A stretch of DNA of 64,000 nt, taken from assembly GCA_029721435.1 (NCBI GenBank), contig CM056586.1, positions 70,023,679 through 70,087,678 of the forward strand. Direction: 5' to 3'. Shown here piece by piece: positions 11,901-24,193 of the stretch (positions are counted from its first letter, which is position 1; the number at the start of each line of letters is the position of its first letter). Both the position numbers and the translations under genes were made by a program. The notes under the pieces are model-generated. The model made no database searches. It saw only the letters and a program-made list of their open reading frames with translations, and was not told the origin of the DNA. The stretch is from Gymnothorax reevesii. Its lineage: Eukaryota > Chordata > Actinopteri > Anguilliformes > Muraenidae.

Positions 11901-14704
11901 TGGCGCGGATTAATCATTTATCTGTGGTCGCTGAACGTCGTGATGGATGTACCTTCTCTTCGCTTCTCCACAATAGATGCAGCACGTTTTGTTCCGACCA
12001 AATAAATCATGCACATTGTTTGAGTCACATTGATCAATCTAATGGCTTGTAATAGGTTCCTAATTGCCAGGAAAATGCTCGCTTGTGGCCAAGTGCAAAC
12101 CTATAATTCGATGGTAGGCCTTCCACTTGAGAGAAACCACATATTCACGGGTAACAATATCAGGTAGCTGAATTACGCTTAAAGTAGTTTGACGGCGGTT
12201 ATTTTTGATTCAATGGAATTATTTATCTTCCGATGCTATGCATACCTGCACAGGTGGGAAAAAAGCATCCTAATTATTGTAATGAATAAGTTAATATTTG
12301 GCCTCGAGGTCTGTGCCATCACTGATACAAAGCATAGGTGTAACTGAAAAAGCAAAATTAAGATATTTTATCAGTCTTGCAGATAATATTTTCATTGTTC
12401 CGTTTTTTCAATTCACGACTTACAGTCATTTTGAGCAAATTCAAATATCAAAACTCTCTCCACTACAATTTAGGGAACAACAGTGTGATGTTCATTACGT
12501 TGAAAATGTTAACTCCAATTAAATACAGAGACTCTATAGAAAATTGTCATCTTCAAACTGCTGACAAACAACTATTTCTTTCTTTATCCAGGGACGTAAA
12601 TCTGCATTAGAAGAAAGTAATTACAAAGAACGTTTTCCAAAGATTGTTTCGGAAACGATAATCCGTTTTTATTTAAGATATGCAGCTATTTTACAGTACG
12701 TTTAACATTAAGGTGTAGGATAAGACGAAGTCATGTTATATAAGAAAAGCATGCAGTTTAAGCAAGGTGGACGTAGAAAAAGACTTGGATATGTTCCAAA
12801 TTTACGCTCTCATTTAAACCTTAACAGACACCCACACGAATGATTTTCATAAGGTCCTCTGCACTTTTGCATTTCAATCAAATTTGTTTATGCAGAATCG
12901 ACATTTAATAGTGCTAATTGCACTCCAGTCAAATTGCCATGATTGCAAAAATGAAGCAATTTTCCCAGCCCCGTGCCAAGGATTTGAAGAAATTGTTTTA
13001 TATTCACCTCTCCATAGGTGGGGATTTAAGCCACGGCGCCTCGCACAAATTGCACTTGGACTGACTGGCAGCATTCACGCTCCATAATGGCGCATTATTT
13101 GGCCGTTTTGAATACTGTAATGTACAGCTTTTCGGCAAAAGCCATTCTCCAGAAAATTGCTTTAACTTTTAAGGGGATGATGATTCCCACCAAAGCGGCC
13201 CATTGCTACATTATGTCATTACACTTAAATGTTTTAACAGCCCTCGCAAGACACTGCAATAATGCACTGATCTTTATTTTTATTTATTTATTTTCTCGAC
13301 ATAAGAAACAATAATTAAACCGATAACGTGGAAAACAGATCCGTTATCATTTGAAGTCGGAACCGTGCCTTTTTTTATTCTCAAGCTTGCATGATAACCG
13401 AAATAAAATCAGGATAATATTAAAAAAGGACACACACCTTTTAAAAAATATCCTCACATCATCCTCTGCTGGCGTCCAACACTAGGCTGTGTTGCGTTCA
13501 AATATTCAAATTCAGCATACTTGTGGTGCGATCATTTGGTGACTTTATATCATAATTTATCGTAGACAAACAGAGAGAGATGGCTATAAAGGCGTGCGCA
13601 CGATGCTGGACTGCCGCATGGTTAATTCACTTGTTGCAAAAGATCCATTTTGTTGCGGAGAGAATGATCATAGCGTCTTCTGTACTGGTAGGTCCTCCGA
13701 CAAATTTTTCTGTCTGATCGAGACGACACGTCCAACAGGTAAGATTCATCTCCTTTCATGCTTGAATACAGCCTAGCTCAGAAACTCACATGGCTATCTT
13801 GCCATTGATGGATGCTTCATTACAAAGACAAAGTCAGTCCATGGGTTTGCCCAAAAATGGTACAGCGAGTTGCTCTGTTTTTTTCCTCAGTATTTACAGT
13901 GAAATCAGTCTTCACTCCAAGAACAATATACTAACAGAGTATTTTCAGTAAGGAGAAATGTCCCTTAATGGTACTGCACATTAGCCTACCATTGAGTGCG
14001 TAATTAATAAATAAATAAATCCACAGAAAGGATTTAAATTATCACAGAAAACAGAACTATTTCCCCGAGAAGTGTTGCAATGCATAGCCTTCATTAAAAT
14101 ATTATTACGAATTGAAAACATTCAATTGTTGACTCAGCCTATGCCAGAAAATGAATATGAAACGGAATAAATGGAAAATACAGCAACATAACCACAGACA
14201 TGACTCCACAACCTATAGTTAGGGACTTCCTCACCGAATTTGGTACCATTTGGTTCTTACCCACTTTTGAGAAGCGGTGCCTTAAATTAATGGTTGGCTA
14301 CTGCATCAAAATGTAAAATGTATAGATAAATTGAAGCTCGAGAAGAGAAAATGTATGTGCATATAAAGATAAACCTATGAAAATACCACGGCGTTTTGTG
14401 CTTGAAAGATGAGCCTGTGTAACAGTACACATGATTGACGTGTCGCTGTAGCCCGCACGGTCTCCGCCGAATATCTTATTGGCTGGGCTTTTTCCTTCCT
14501 GTAAGCTTTCAGCATTTAGATTGGTTGTAAGCTGGGACCAGCTGTACTTCAAAGAACGCGCTCTCTTACTATTAGGTGGTTAGTAGCACCAAGCCAAGAG
14601 TGTAATCAGTCGTGTAACTGCAGAAAACCCGACAGTGTTTAGGTCAGATAGAACAAGCGCTGTTGTGTCCTTGTTTCCCATTCAAATTATCACAGGCCCT
14701 GGAC
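8962..14704. other. sp9 upstream region with microsatellite; no gene seen
   Basis: No protein gene can be supported. A compound trinucleotide repeat (GAT)n/(AAT)n/(ACT)n occupies about 10146-10232. Much of 10.2-14.6 kb looks single-copy, with many TAAT/ATTA homeodomain-like cores (for example 11.85-12.3 kb), which fits a developmental regulator's flank. Conservation was not tested. Confidence 0.4.
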
Positions 14705-14725
14705 ATGGCTACGTCTATACTTGGG
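14705..14725 (+). CDS. sp9: sp9 coding exon 1 (7 codons)
   Basis: A 21-nt coding part reads MATSILG in phase 0 and ends at gtaagc. It is too short for simple ORF finders, which would start the protein at an internal Met (15140) and lose 18 residues of the Sp-box region. Confidence 0.9.
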
Positions 14726-16411
14726 GTAAGCAAATAGATTATTTGATTTTCTGACTTTGGAAACGTTTGTGAGTGAAAAACTGACAGCGCACTGATGTTA
14801 GATATATTGTGTTTATGGTGATTTGGAACTTGTTATCGGTGATGCTTTTGTCTTAAATTATGTTTTAATTCCAGCGCTGTGATCTTCACTCTGATGTCCA
14901 AAAAATGCATCCCTTCTAGATTAAAACAAATAGTAGCCGAAAGCGTGTACACGTTACTGATAACCAAAATAACCGGTAACAGCACAATGCATGTCAGAGT
15001 TTTGGAGGTTATTGGCTGTATTTGTAAGCATGCCTTCAGAATGAATCCTAAGGCACGAGTTGACGAATCACTCCAGTAAAAAGTTCTATCAACTTTATTT
15101 TACCAGGAAGAACCACGATTTGGAACTACTCCCTTAGCCATGCTGGCTGCAACTTGCAACAAAATTGGCAACACCAGTCCGCTTACCACCCTCCCCGAAT
15201 CCAGCGCTTTTGCCAAGGGTGGATTTCACCCTTGGAAAAGATCTTCTTCAAGCTGTAATTTGGGATCGACACTCCCGGGATTCGCCGTGGCCACAAGCCG
15301 AGGAACGACCGGACTATCGACAACAACCGGCACGGGCAACAGCGCGTTTTGTTTAGCTTCCACGTCCCCGACCTCCTCTGCATTTACGACAGAATACAGC
15401 AGTTTATTTTCCAACTCGGCAAGCGTTTCATCGCAAGACTCGGGACAGTCAGCGTTCATCTCAAAAGTTCACACTTCAGCAGAAACTCTGTATCCTCGCG
15501 TCGGGATGGCGCACCCATACGAGTCGTGGTACAAATCTGGCTTCCACTCAACAATCTCCGGGGAAGTTGCAAACGGGGCGTCCTCGTGGTGGGACGTCCA
15601 CACTAACCCCAGTTCTTGGCTCGAAGTCCAAAATCCAGCCGGCAGCCTGCAGACCTCACTACACTCTGGAACTCCACAAGCCATACATTCGCAGCTGAGC
15701 GGCTACAACCCAGATTTCTCGACATTAACACATTCCGCCTTCAGCTCCACAGGGATAAGCCCCACAGCGTCCCACATTCTATCCACGAGTCAGCACCTGT
15801 TGACACAAGAGGGTTTTAAAACGGTGATTCCGACGTACACAGACTCCCCCACCGCGAACGCCATGATCTCAGGAGCCAGCACGGGCATCGTGAGCTCGTC
15901 CAGATCATCCAGGAGATACTCCGGCAGAGCAACGTGCGACTGCCCGAACTGTCAAGAGGCGGAAAGACTTGGGCCTGCCGGAGCTAGTCTCCGAAGGAAA
16001 GGACTCCACAGCTGCCACATACCGGGCTGCGGGAAGGTGTACGGCAAAACTTCCCACCTTAAGGCCCACCTGAGGTGGCACACCGGAGAGCGGCCGTTTG
16101 TCTGCAACTGGCTTTTTTGTGGCAAAAGGTTCACGAGGTCCGACGAACTGCAGAGACACCTACGGACTCACACCGGAGAGAAAAGATTCGCTTGTCCAGT
16201 GTGCAACAAGCGCTTCATGCGGAGCGACCATTTGAGTAAGCACATAAAAACCCACACAGTTGGAGGAGGCGGAAAGAAGGGAAGCGACAGTGACACCGAC
16301 ACCAGTAACCTGGAGACCCCCAGGTCCGAGTCCCCGGAACTTATTTTAGAGGGGGTAAACTCGAATAGAGTCAAGGACCCGTCTCCGAACAATGATTCGC
16401 AAATACCGTAA
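14705..16411 (+). CDS. sp9: Transcription factor Sp9, complete CDS in two exons
   Basis: Coding exons are 14705-14725 and 15107-16411, giving 441 residues. Exon 1 encodes MATSILG and ends at a GGG|gtaag donor. Exon 2 begins after taccag and continues [11 protein letters not shown]. Together they give the conserved SP8/SP9-type N-terminus with the Sp box ([13 protein letters not shown], about residues 16-28). Further on are a WKRSSSS block, the buttonhead box CDCPNC (Cys 284, 286, 289) and three C2H2 zinc fingers (ligands C310/C315/H328/H332, C340/C345/H358/H362, C370/C373/H386/H390) with RSDELQRH and RSDHLSKH helices. The family binds GC/GT boxes in the nucleus; SP9 acts in limb/fin bud and forebrain development. 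The regions between motifs match SP9 rather than SP8 ([31 protein letters not shown]). The tail after finger 3 lacks the mammalian-type end as I recall it. Synteny with cir1 and scrn3 supports the call. Confidence 0.96.
15107..16411 (+). CDS. sp9: sp9 coding exon 2
   Basis: Begins after a pyrimidine-rich acceptor ending taccag, in phase 0, with GAAGAACCACGA (EEPR). It holds all DNA-binding domains and ends at TAA 16409-16411. Confidence 0.96.
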   Translation, partial: EEPRFGTTPLAMLAATCNKIGNTSPLTTLPESSAFAKGGFHPWKRSSSSCNLGSTLPGFAVATSRGTTGLSTTTGTGNSAFCLASTSPTSSAFTTEYSSLFSNSASVSSQDSGQSAFISKVHTSAETLYPRVGMAHPYESWYKSGFHSTISGEVANGASSWWDVHTNPSSWLEVQNPAGSLQTSLHSGTPQAIHSQLSGYNPDFSTLTHSAFSSTGISPTASHILSTSQHLLTQEGFKTVIPTYTDSPTANAMISGASTGIVSSSRSSRRYSGRATCDCPNCQEAERLGPAGASLRRKGLHSCHIPGCGKVYGKTSHLKAHLRWHTGERPFVCNWLFCGKRFTRSDELQRHLRTHTGEKRFACPVCNKRFMRSDHLSKHIKTHTVGGGGKKGSDSDTDTSNLETPRSESPELILEGVNSNRVKDPSPNNDSQIP

Positions 16412-17066
16412 GCCGAAATGCGAATAACCTCAAAGATTACTTCTGAAGTAATCAAAAATGGCGAATTTTCATTAAAGAAACGGGTCTGGGATTTGTGGCA
16501 CATTGTAGGCAACAAAAAAAGGTAATACTTACAAGATTTCATATTTTAAACTCAAACATTTTTTAAATTAAATTCAATTCACAGCACAAGGTAATACGAA
16601 ATATTTTTAAACTTCCAAATACGCATCTTATGATATACACATAGATTATATTATATAAGAAAGACGGGTTGGATTTAAGACAATTGAAAACAGTGCAAGA
16701 TCTCAAACGAATGACTTTCCATTGGAATATTGCGCAAAAGGTGATTAAAATCCTGTTACCTTGTTGGAACAATGTATATCGTTGACATTCATTTTGTACA
16801 TACAACAGCCATGAGGAACGTGTTATAATTCCTGTAAATGATGATTATGATCGTTTTGTCCGTGATTTGGTTCCTGAAATTCAGGGATTTTGCTTTTACT
16901 TTAAATGCACTTTGTGGATATCACTATGTATGTAAACTGCTATTTAAAGACGAATTAATCTTTTTCGAACCTGATACGTTCAAGATATTATAAACATTTA
17001 CTTGTAAGAAAAAACACAAACGCTTATAAATCTTTCATTTTCTTTTAATTAAAGGTATCTGCAGCA

Positions 17067-17072
17067 AATAAA
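17067..17072 (+). terminator. sp9: Candidate sp9 polyadenylation signal AATAAA
   Basis: AATAAA lies about 650 nt after the sp9 stop codon, in sequence that otherwise reads as 3' UTR. It is only a candidate; no transcript evidence is available. Confidence 0.3.
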
Positions 17073-17384
17073 AAGCTTTCATTATTTGAAGCAGAAAATT
17101 TGTTTACATATTTTTACTCAGTTCATATTTTTGAATAATGCCGAACTTGGTCATTTTGAACAGATTTAAAATGTAGCCTTCATCAAATAACCTTTTAGGA
17201 TTGGCATTATTATTAGGATTGGTAAATGTAGAATGAATAATTTTGGGGTTTCACCAATTTCACATACCTCTGGCTAAAACAATAATCTCCTCAAGTTTTC
17301 TCTGTGGGATACATCAATGTTTCATATCCCGTGGCAAATTGAAAATCTTGTTAAATGTTATTAATTATGACTCGGAGCAAACAG

Positions 17385-17960
17385 TAGCCCCCTGAGTCTT
17401 GTATTCCCGATTAGGGATTCGTGTCTTATCAAGCATCTAATTAATCTCCGAGACATCATTTATCCGGCCTCACAGGCCTTCGGGAAACTCTGGAGGTTTT
17501 CATGACAAAGCTCTCTTGAATAACTATTTTAATTGTTCGAATTAACATCTTAAATTTGCATGTCAAATGGAGAGCCGACAATCTGTGAATAAATGTAAAG
17601 CAGTTTTAAGCTTTTGGGGGTGAAAAAACACGCAACACTTGACTCAATGTTGCGGGAAGGCAAATGTTTCTTTCATTTTAGAAAGAAAAAAAAAGATAGC
17701 CGTATGCAAATGGAGAATTTGAAATGCGTATGTCGCTGCACCGTCAAATGGCGCTTGTATGTTATTTGAATATCTGTAGCGCTGCATTGAAAAGGTTCAA
17801 GGATGCTTTCTGACTTCTTTGTGCTTCTCCAGTGCAGCGTCCGACTCTAAAGAAAAACCCGGGGAATAATTAGTGCGCGAGACCGGTCCTGGGAACGCAT
17901 TGGGACAGGAATCTCATTTAGAAAACCCTTTCAAACACTGCAAGTTAAATTGACCAGAAG
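17385..17960. promoter_or_regulatory. Candidate sp9-flanking regulatory block(s)
   Basis: Compositionally complex, apparently single-copy DNA about 1-1.5 kb downstream of sp9. It contains two octamer-type POU sites (ATTTGCAT at 17554-17561, ATGCAAAT at 17704-17711), several ATTA/TAAT homeodomain cores and no transposon ends. Vertebrate developmental transcription factor genes are usually flanked by conserved non-coding elements. Assignment here is inference only. Confidence 0.25.
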
Positions 17961-19619
17961 GCAATTATTCAGAGGAAAATTATTTTCATTACCCTCAGAA
18001 TCCTGACAACTATTTGTCTCAACGATGACGTAAAATATAGAATAAAGATTGTCAACAGCTATTCATTGGAAACATATCATTTTTTTATTTTAATGATATT
18101 TACACTCATAGCCCATTAATTTTATTTCTGTCCTGAAATGTCTCATCTTTAAAAAAAAAAAAAAAAAATCAGACTCCACTGAAATAAAAAAAAACTGAAA
18201 TCAGAAAGTACGTATATTTTGTCTTTTTGCATTTGACATATTGTGAAAAATAAATATTGAGATTGTGCTTCGCCCGGCGAAATGACACGATAGTCGTTAT
18301 TTCTGGCGGGGAATAGCAAATGGAACACGTTCAGCAATTAGTCCTATACGATTTCATTACATTTTACAAACGGGCACTGAAATCGACATGATTTAAGTGG
18401 GATTAAATCTTTAGGGAGAAGGCCGTCACCCGTTGAGGCAGACAGTATACTTGTCAGTCGCTGCTTTTGTTGGGTTTCCTTGGCAAGCCCTCGTGCTGCG
18501 CATTGAACAGAAGTCATCTTTGTTTTCACGCCACAATGAAAGAAATATCAAAGTAGGGAGTCTTGGCCCAGCTTCGCGGGGCGCAGGGTTATACTAACCA
18601 GCTCATTGATCAGTGAGCTTGGACCGCCGTTTTCCCGGGTCAAAAATGAATGCGTATTGCCAGTGTTCCACTCCCAAACCCGTCTGAAAGTCATACATTA
18701 AATCTTTCTAATGTGCCCGGGCTCTGTAAATGTCCACTTTCCCCCCCAAGAATGTTCGGAAATGTTTAGAAGTTGGCTGAGATAACGCGAAGTGAACAAA
18801 AATATTGTTCAATGTCAAATAAGAAGGCGCGTCGATAAAGGCTTAACAAAACGTCAGCCACAGATCTTCAGATGTGAGTCTTTGTAGAACTGAATAACTA
18901 GATGATGTGGGCTAAAATAGCCTACAGTATGCCGGCTGAAATGCAATCAATTTAGCAAATCCTAAAGAAAATAGCCAAGGCCTATACATATTTTATTAGC
19001 GCTGTCATCGGCAACCACTTTACTGAGGACTTTTTGACTGTCAGATACTAGATACCTCAATTTTACTGTTAAGTGGACGCATTATTTCATTGGCCAATGG
19101 TATGTTGGAATTTATTTAGAATAGAGTACCAATACATTTTTCTTAAGGTAGGCCAACTTTCATTAGGCTAGGACACGTTATTCAAGATGAAAATGTGTTT
19201 CCAACGTCGCCTATTAGCGCCACCCTTGGTTTAGCTAAATTTGCATCAGACGACCAAGGACCATGGAAATCTAAATTTGTAAAATGCTTTTTAAACTGCA
19301 CAGACATTACTTTATGATCTAGTGAAAATTTGTGGAATTGCGATTCTAAGGTTTTGTGCGGTGACATGTCACTGGAGAAAATACATCCTTGCTTTGTGTT
19401 GTAAAGCAAAAACTAATTTCACTTAATCATGCATGCATCCGTGAAACCATGTGATCTGTTTCTAAAGTGCCGCTTCCATAATGGGCTTCTAGGTAGGCGA
19501 CAACAAATGAATCAGTGGGTTAAGCATTTCGGCAAAGCGTATAAATGAAAATAGCAAGCTTTCTCAAAGATTTAAGCAAATGAAGATGGAAGCTAACCTT
19601 GTTGCTCAAACCAGGTTAC

Positions 19620-19790
19620 CTGAGTGTTGTAATTACAGTAATTATGTACATCAGAATTACATACTAATTACATTAACATCAGATCATTCTTAATCGAAAT
19701 CTAATGAGCTAGAGAGGAATAATTAATCAATGACAACATAAATACGGGCCTTAATAAATATTAATTTCACTTTGGAAAGCAGCTCCCTTA
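19620..19790. promoter_or_regulatory. Candidate homeodomain-site-rich element
   Basis: Dense run of TAATTA/AATTAC/ATTAAT cores (for example TAATTACAGTAATTATG and GGAATAATTAATCAATG) in non-repetitive sequence between sp9 and cir1. It could be an enhancer or simply AT-rich DNA. Confidence 0.2.
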
Positions 19791-19871
19791 GAATTGAGAC
19801 TTCCCGCAATTTCCCGCCCATTTAGGCCAGGTTTAGCTCGTGATGTAAACAGCTTTGGTGATGTTGAAGTG

Positions 19872-21038
19872 TAGAGTAAACTGGGGTAAGACGCGCCCTT
19901 TAAGAACATTGTCCAAATTCTATGAAAATTTGTTTTATGTGAATACTAAGATAAGCATACTTCTTGTGCACATATTTAGTGAACGCGTTTAGAGGGTAAT
20001 TGAACCATAACAGTAAAAGGGGAATATTGTACCTATAGGACCCGGGGAGGATGGCCACCTCTATACCGGGGAAAGAAGCTCCCTGTCGGCATCTTACCTC
20101 ACGAGTCATTTTGATCTGAACAAACTTTACAATCGTGCATAAGATCAACTTAACTCCAATTTTTGACATTTTTCTTACTTTAAATGCAAAATCAATGTTA
20201 CAAACTATTCAAAAAATATTTTGGATTTTTCTTGGAAAGGTTTGATTGTAGACCATTTCAAATTGAAATGCCAGGGACAAGTCATAATTGGAGAGGTTAA
20301 TTTTTTTATTTATTTATATTTTTTCATTGATATTCAGACTACCAATATAATATTGTTACATAAAAAAAGCAAATGTGAACAATTCATTAAAATTATGTGA
20401 ATAGTAGGATCATTTCAAATATTTTCAAATAAATGAAATATGCTACACAGGCAATAATTTTTCACATTAACATGGATGCTTAACCTACACTATACATTTT
20501 AAGCAAGCAAATATTGCAAGTTATAGTGTTATTATTTTGACATAAAAGTCAGCCAGTTAACCTTGAAGACTGGTCCCAACTCATTTCTTATACTGTTGGT
20601 CAAGTATTATGTTATTGAATAGGACTCAAGAGTACATGCTTCTCAAAAATCTAACTTCAACAAAATTAGACTATTCAAAATAACTTATGCCCATTCGGGG
20701 TGGGGGTTCTTCCCTATAAACCCCCTCTTACATTGGCACATGTTAGAAAAGTATTCGTAATTTTTGCTCAAACTAAGGGACAGCCCTCCATATGATTTTT
20801 CATATTAGCAGTAAAGTTTGTAAAACACAGGCTTATTTATCACTAGCAAAATACTAATGAACCTCAAAATCACTTGTTTTGCTTTCCTACCAACAGTAAG
20901 ATGATTTTGATGTTATTCAAATATTAGTAAGGTCACAACCAACCAAAAAGCGCCGAAATTAAAATTGGCCGCGTCGGTCAGGAGGAGAATTAAGGGGGGC
21001 TTCTTGTCTGGGGGACGTCTTACTCCAGTTTACCCTAG
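19872..21038. mobile_element. Non-autonomous DNA transposon, about 1.2 kb, inverted ends
   Basis: The left end, TAGAGTAAACTGGGGTAAGACG, is matched at the right end by CGTCTTACTCCAGTTTACCCTA in inverted orientation. The interior is AT-rich without a transposase. The superfamily is not determined. Confidence 0.55.
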
Positions 21039-23514
21039 TGGAGAGCGAATTATTTTTTTTATATTTTTTTTTTTGACCGTTATAATTTTGGGGTTTGTTC
21101 TCAACCATCTTACAAAAGGCTATTTAAGTGAATATATTTCCTACTTGAGGCCGAAATATTCCAAATCATACTCATCTTTGGCAGTGCAATGGGCAATCGT
21201 GTTTGGGTAAACCGCAGTCAACGTCCCTCAAAACTTTTGCAGCTGGCGCAAATCACACGATACCATGTTCACACCCTTTTCTCTGCCTTAGTAATCCCAG
21301 TGGCCATTTCCCGCTTCTACATTGGCTTCAAAGTCCATGTTGGAAGTTCAAATGGTGTCGGGTACCGGGAACATTTGCAAACTGTCGAATTGCCGTGAGC
21401 GAGCCTGGGAAAATAATTATTAGATTCCAGAATGGTAGGCTATAAGCTGCCTTGTGCATCAATAGATACAGCCGATGTAAAACGTTGGGCTATAGGTACC
21501 GCCGATTAATTCATCCGATGGCTTATGAGGTTCTCAAGTCAAACGACGGGATAAAAATCTAAATACTTATGAATATAATTTTAAAATGCAACGGAGGCAT
21601 CGCTGTTGTTGATTGAATTCAATGTTCTTTCCCCGTATTGGTTGACATTTAAGGTCAATTCATCTGCAGTTTCCGGCCACTTCACGGCGCACTTAGATGT
21701 AGCGACTGCGGGGGCCAGGCACTCACGTGCACTGCCATTCCTTCCAGTCTCCAGGCCGACATCACCATAGACGACATTCTGCGCGAAACATCAGTTCACC
21801 TGTCCTGGTGAAACTCGCTCCAAAAACAGATCGAGAAACATCCCCAGAGCATCTTTCGAAATCCTGCGCATCCCGACCTGTCCAACATGTACCTGACAAC
21901 ATGTTTATTTAAGGAATAGACGAAACACCTCGAAACAAACACGTTTTGTATTACCCTATACTTGGATGTGCACATTTTTTTCTCTCGTAGGTACACGCAC
22001 GTTAAACCATGGCATCGAAACCAGCTGCATTATACTTAAGAGCGTCTCAATGCAGGTAGGCCTACGTCAATACATGATCAATTCCTTAGTTAAAGCTAAA
22101 CGTGCTGATCTGCAAATTCGGGGAGCTTAAAACTGCTAGTTTATTGTATTCACTTTTCTGAATTATAGTGCCTTACAACTAAGGCATTAACTTTAATACG
22201 CTTCCAAAATCCCGTCTCTAACAAATGTAGCTGCAAAGTCAGTTTTTCGAAAAATTAATAATGGATACACAAGTATTTGAATAATGAGATCCAAATGGAC
22301 AATTCGTCTGATGACCGTTCTTCAGATCCAGCACCTTCACGGACAGTGGGCCTCTCTCTCTGCATGTCGGTGTGCGCGCGCTTGTTTTCGAATATTCATG
22401 GAAACGCAGCACTTATAATTTACCGAGGGCACAATACTCCCGCGCTTTCAGTGCGCCTTACATGGTCGCCGTCGATTTTCCACACAGGCTTATGGATATA
22501 CAATAAAAACCATATCAATTCGGCTAAAACGTGCCTTCAGTTAGGCCAAAATATGGGTATATGGTTACAGACAACATTTTAATGTCTGATAAGCTTTTAT
22601 TTAAATTAGGCCAAGTCCCGTGATATAACTGTAAAGTGATCTGAATGCTTTTGGAAACTTAATAAAGCCAAAGCCTAGAATTTGTTTGTTTAAATGTTAA
22701 AAAAGAAAGTTGGCGTACATTGGCTGTTTTTACGAACCGACCTGGGAATGCTTACCGGTTCCTCCATATATAACCAAATGTCACAGGACTGCACTAATGC
22801 AAACAATTTACAGCACAAAAAGGTTTGAGACCAGAGTGTTTCATAAATCTCCCAACTTTTTTATTAAAATAGCAAGCGACAGTGTTGATAAGCCCGAACT
22901 CCAGAGCCACAATAGACCAAGTTTTTTGACCCTGATCCATTTCCATAACTGTACAAAACCTTAATCGGCCTCGGAAAATGCACTGCGAAACGAATAACAT
23001 GAAAACCCCAGATCATTGGAACGCCAGTCAGAATGTGCACCTGACACGCGCGATAGGAAATATTCTGTTCATGACTGCAAATGCACTGACGCCCTCTGCT
23101 GTTCAAAACTAATATTTGAGTTCGGATTCCGATCTGCTCCAAGTTTAATACAGATGTTGTATAGAATCTCAAATCTTAGTTGCGTCAACAACTGCCTTGC
23201 AGTAATTCAGTGCGCAGAAAACCAAAGAAAAGAAGTTTCACAGAAAGACGAGAAACTTGATATTTACAAGAACGTAAAACAGACCATCATGTATGAACTT
23301 TAAACATTAAAACATTCCGTCTTTCAAAGCTTGCAGTTAGTAAATAAAATGTAAAGGTCCCCAAGGGACCATTTTTAATGGAATTAATTACTGCATTCAC
23401 AGATGAGGATCTCATCCGTTCAACAGAAATGTCTTTTCCACTGCGATTTGCGTTTCCCCAAACTCATCCGAGGGTCCCTTCCGATCACATCCTCTTCACA
23501 CACCCCTCCCTCCT
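21039..23514. other. sp9-cir1 intergenic region and cir1 3' UTR
   Basis: The genes are convergent here. No additional coding gene is supported. The portion just below 23515 should contain the cir1 3' UTR; on the minus strand AATAAA occurs at 22860-22865, about 650 nt past the cir1 stop, as a candidate poly(A) signal. Confidence 0.4.
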
Positions 23515-24193
23515 TCAGCTCCTCCTCATCCTCTTCTCTCCATCTCTACTTCTACTTCTACTCCTCCTTCCCCTCCTCTCTCTATCTCTACTTCTACTCC
23601 TCTCTCTTCTCCTCTGTTCATCTGCACTTCTGCTTCTACCCCTCCCTCCCCTCTTCTCTCCATCTCTCCTCCTCTCAGCATCTCTCCTGCTCCCTCCATC
23701 TCTGCTGCCGCTGCTGTCCCTCCTCTCCACCCTCCTCTCCCTGCTCCGGCTGCCACTCCTCCTTCTGCGCTCCTTCTCTCTCTCTCCGCCCTCCTCTCTC
23801 CTTCTGCTCGGCTCCTCCCCTCTCCGTTTTCCCCGCCCCTCTGTAGCCCCCCCCCTCCCCCTCCCTTCCCCGCCTCTCCTGCTGTCCGCTGACGCCGTTT
23901 GGCGGGGGTGCGCCGGGCTCCGGCTCCTGTCCCGGGGGTCCCTCCTCGCCCTGCCGCTCTCCGCCAGGCTGTGGCGCTGCTGTGCCCGGTCCGGGTCGCT
24001 CGTGCCGTCAGTGCTGCGGTTCCTCTTGGTTTTGGGCTTTTGCTGGCGGCCGGGTGACTCGCTGCTGCTGCTGTCGGAGTCGCTGTCGGAGCCGCTGCTC
24101 GGCCGACTCTTCCTCCGCTTCCCTTTACTCTTCTTCTTCTGTTTCTTCTTCTGCTTCTTCTTCTTCTTTTTCTTCTCCAAGCGGTCCAGTTTC
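23515..24193 (-). CDS. cir1: cir1 exon 10, K-rich and RS-rich tail (residues 223-448)
   Basis: After acceptor cttttaaag it completes the Arg codon and reads [14 protein letters not shown], then a Ser/Asp-rich patch and long Arg/Ser/Glu-rich dipeptide stretches, ending RMRRS with TGA at 23517-23515. The strand skew (pyrimidine-rich on the plus strand) creates a spurious Leu/Ser-rich open frame on the opposite strand. Confidence 0.92.

Noticed and set aside
15469..15684. Minus-strand frames within sp9
   Set aside because: Shadows of the strongly supported Sp9 coding exon.
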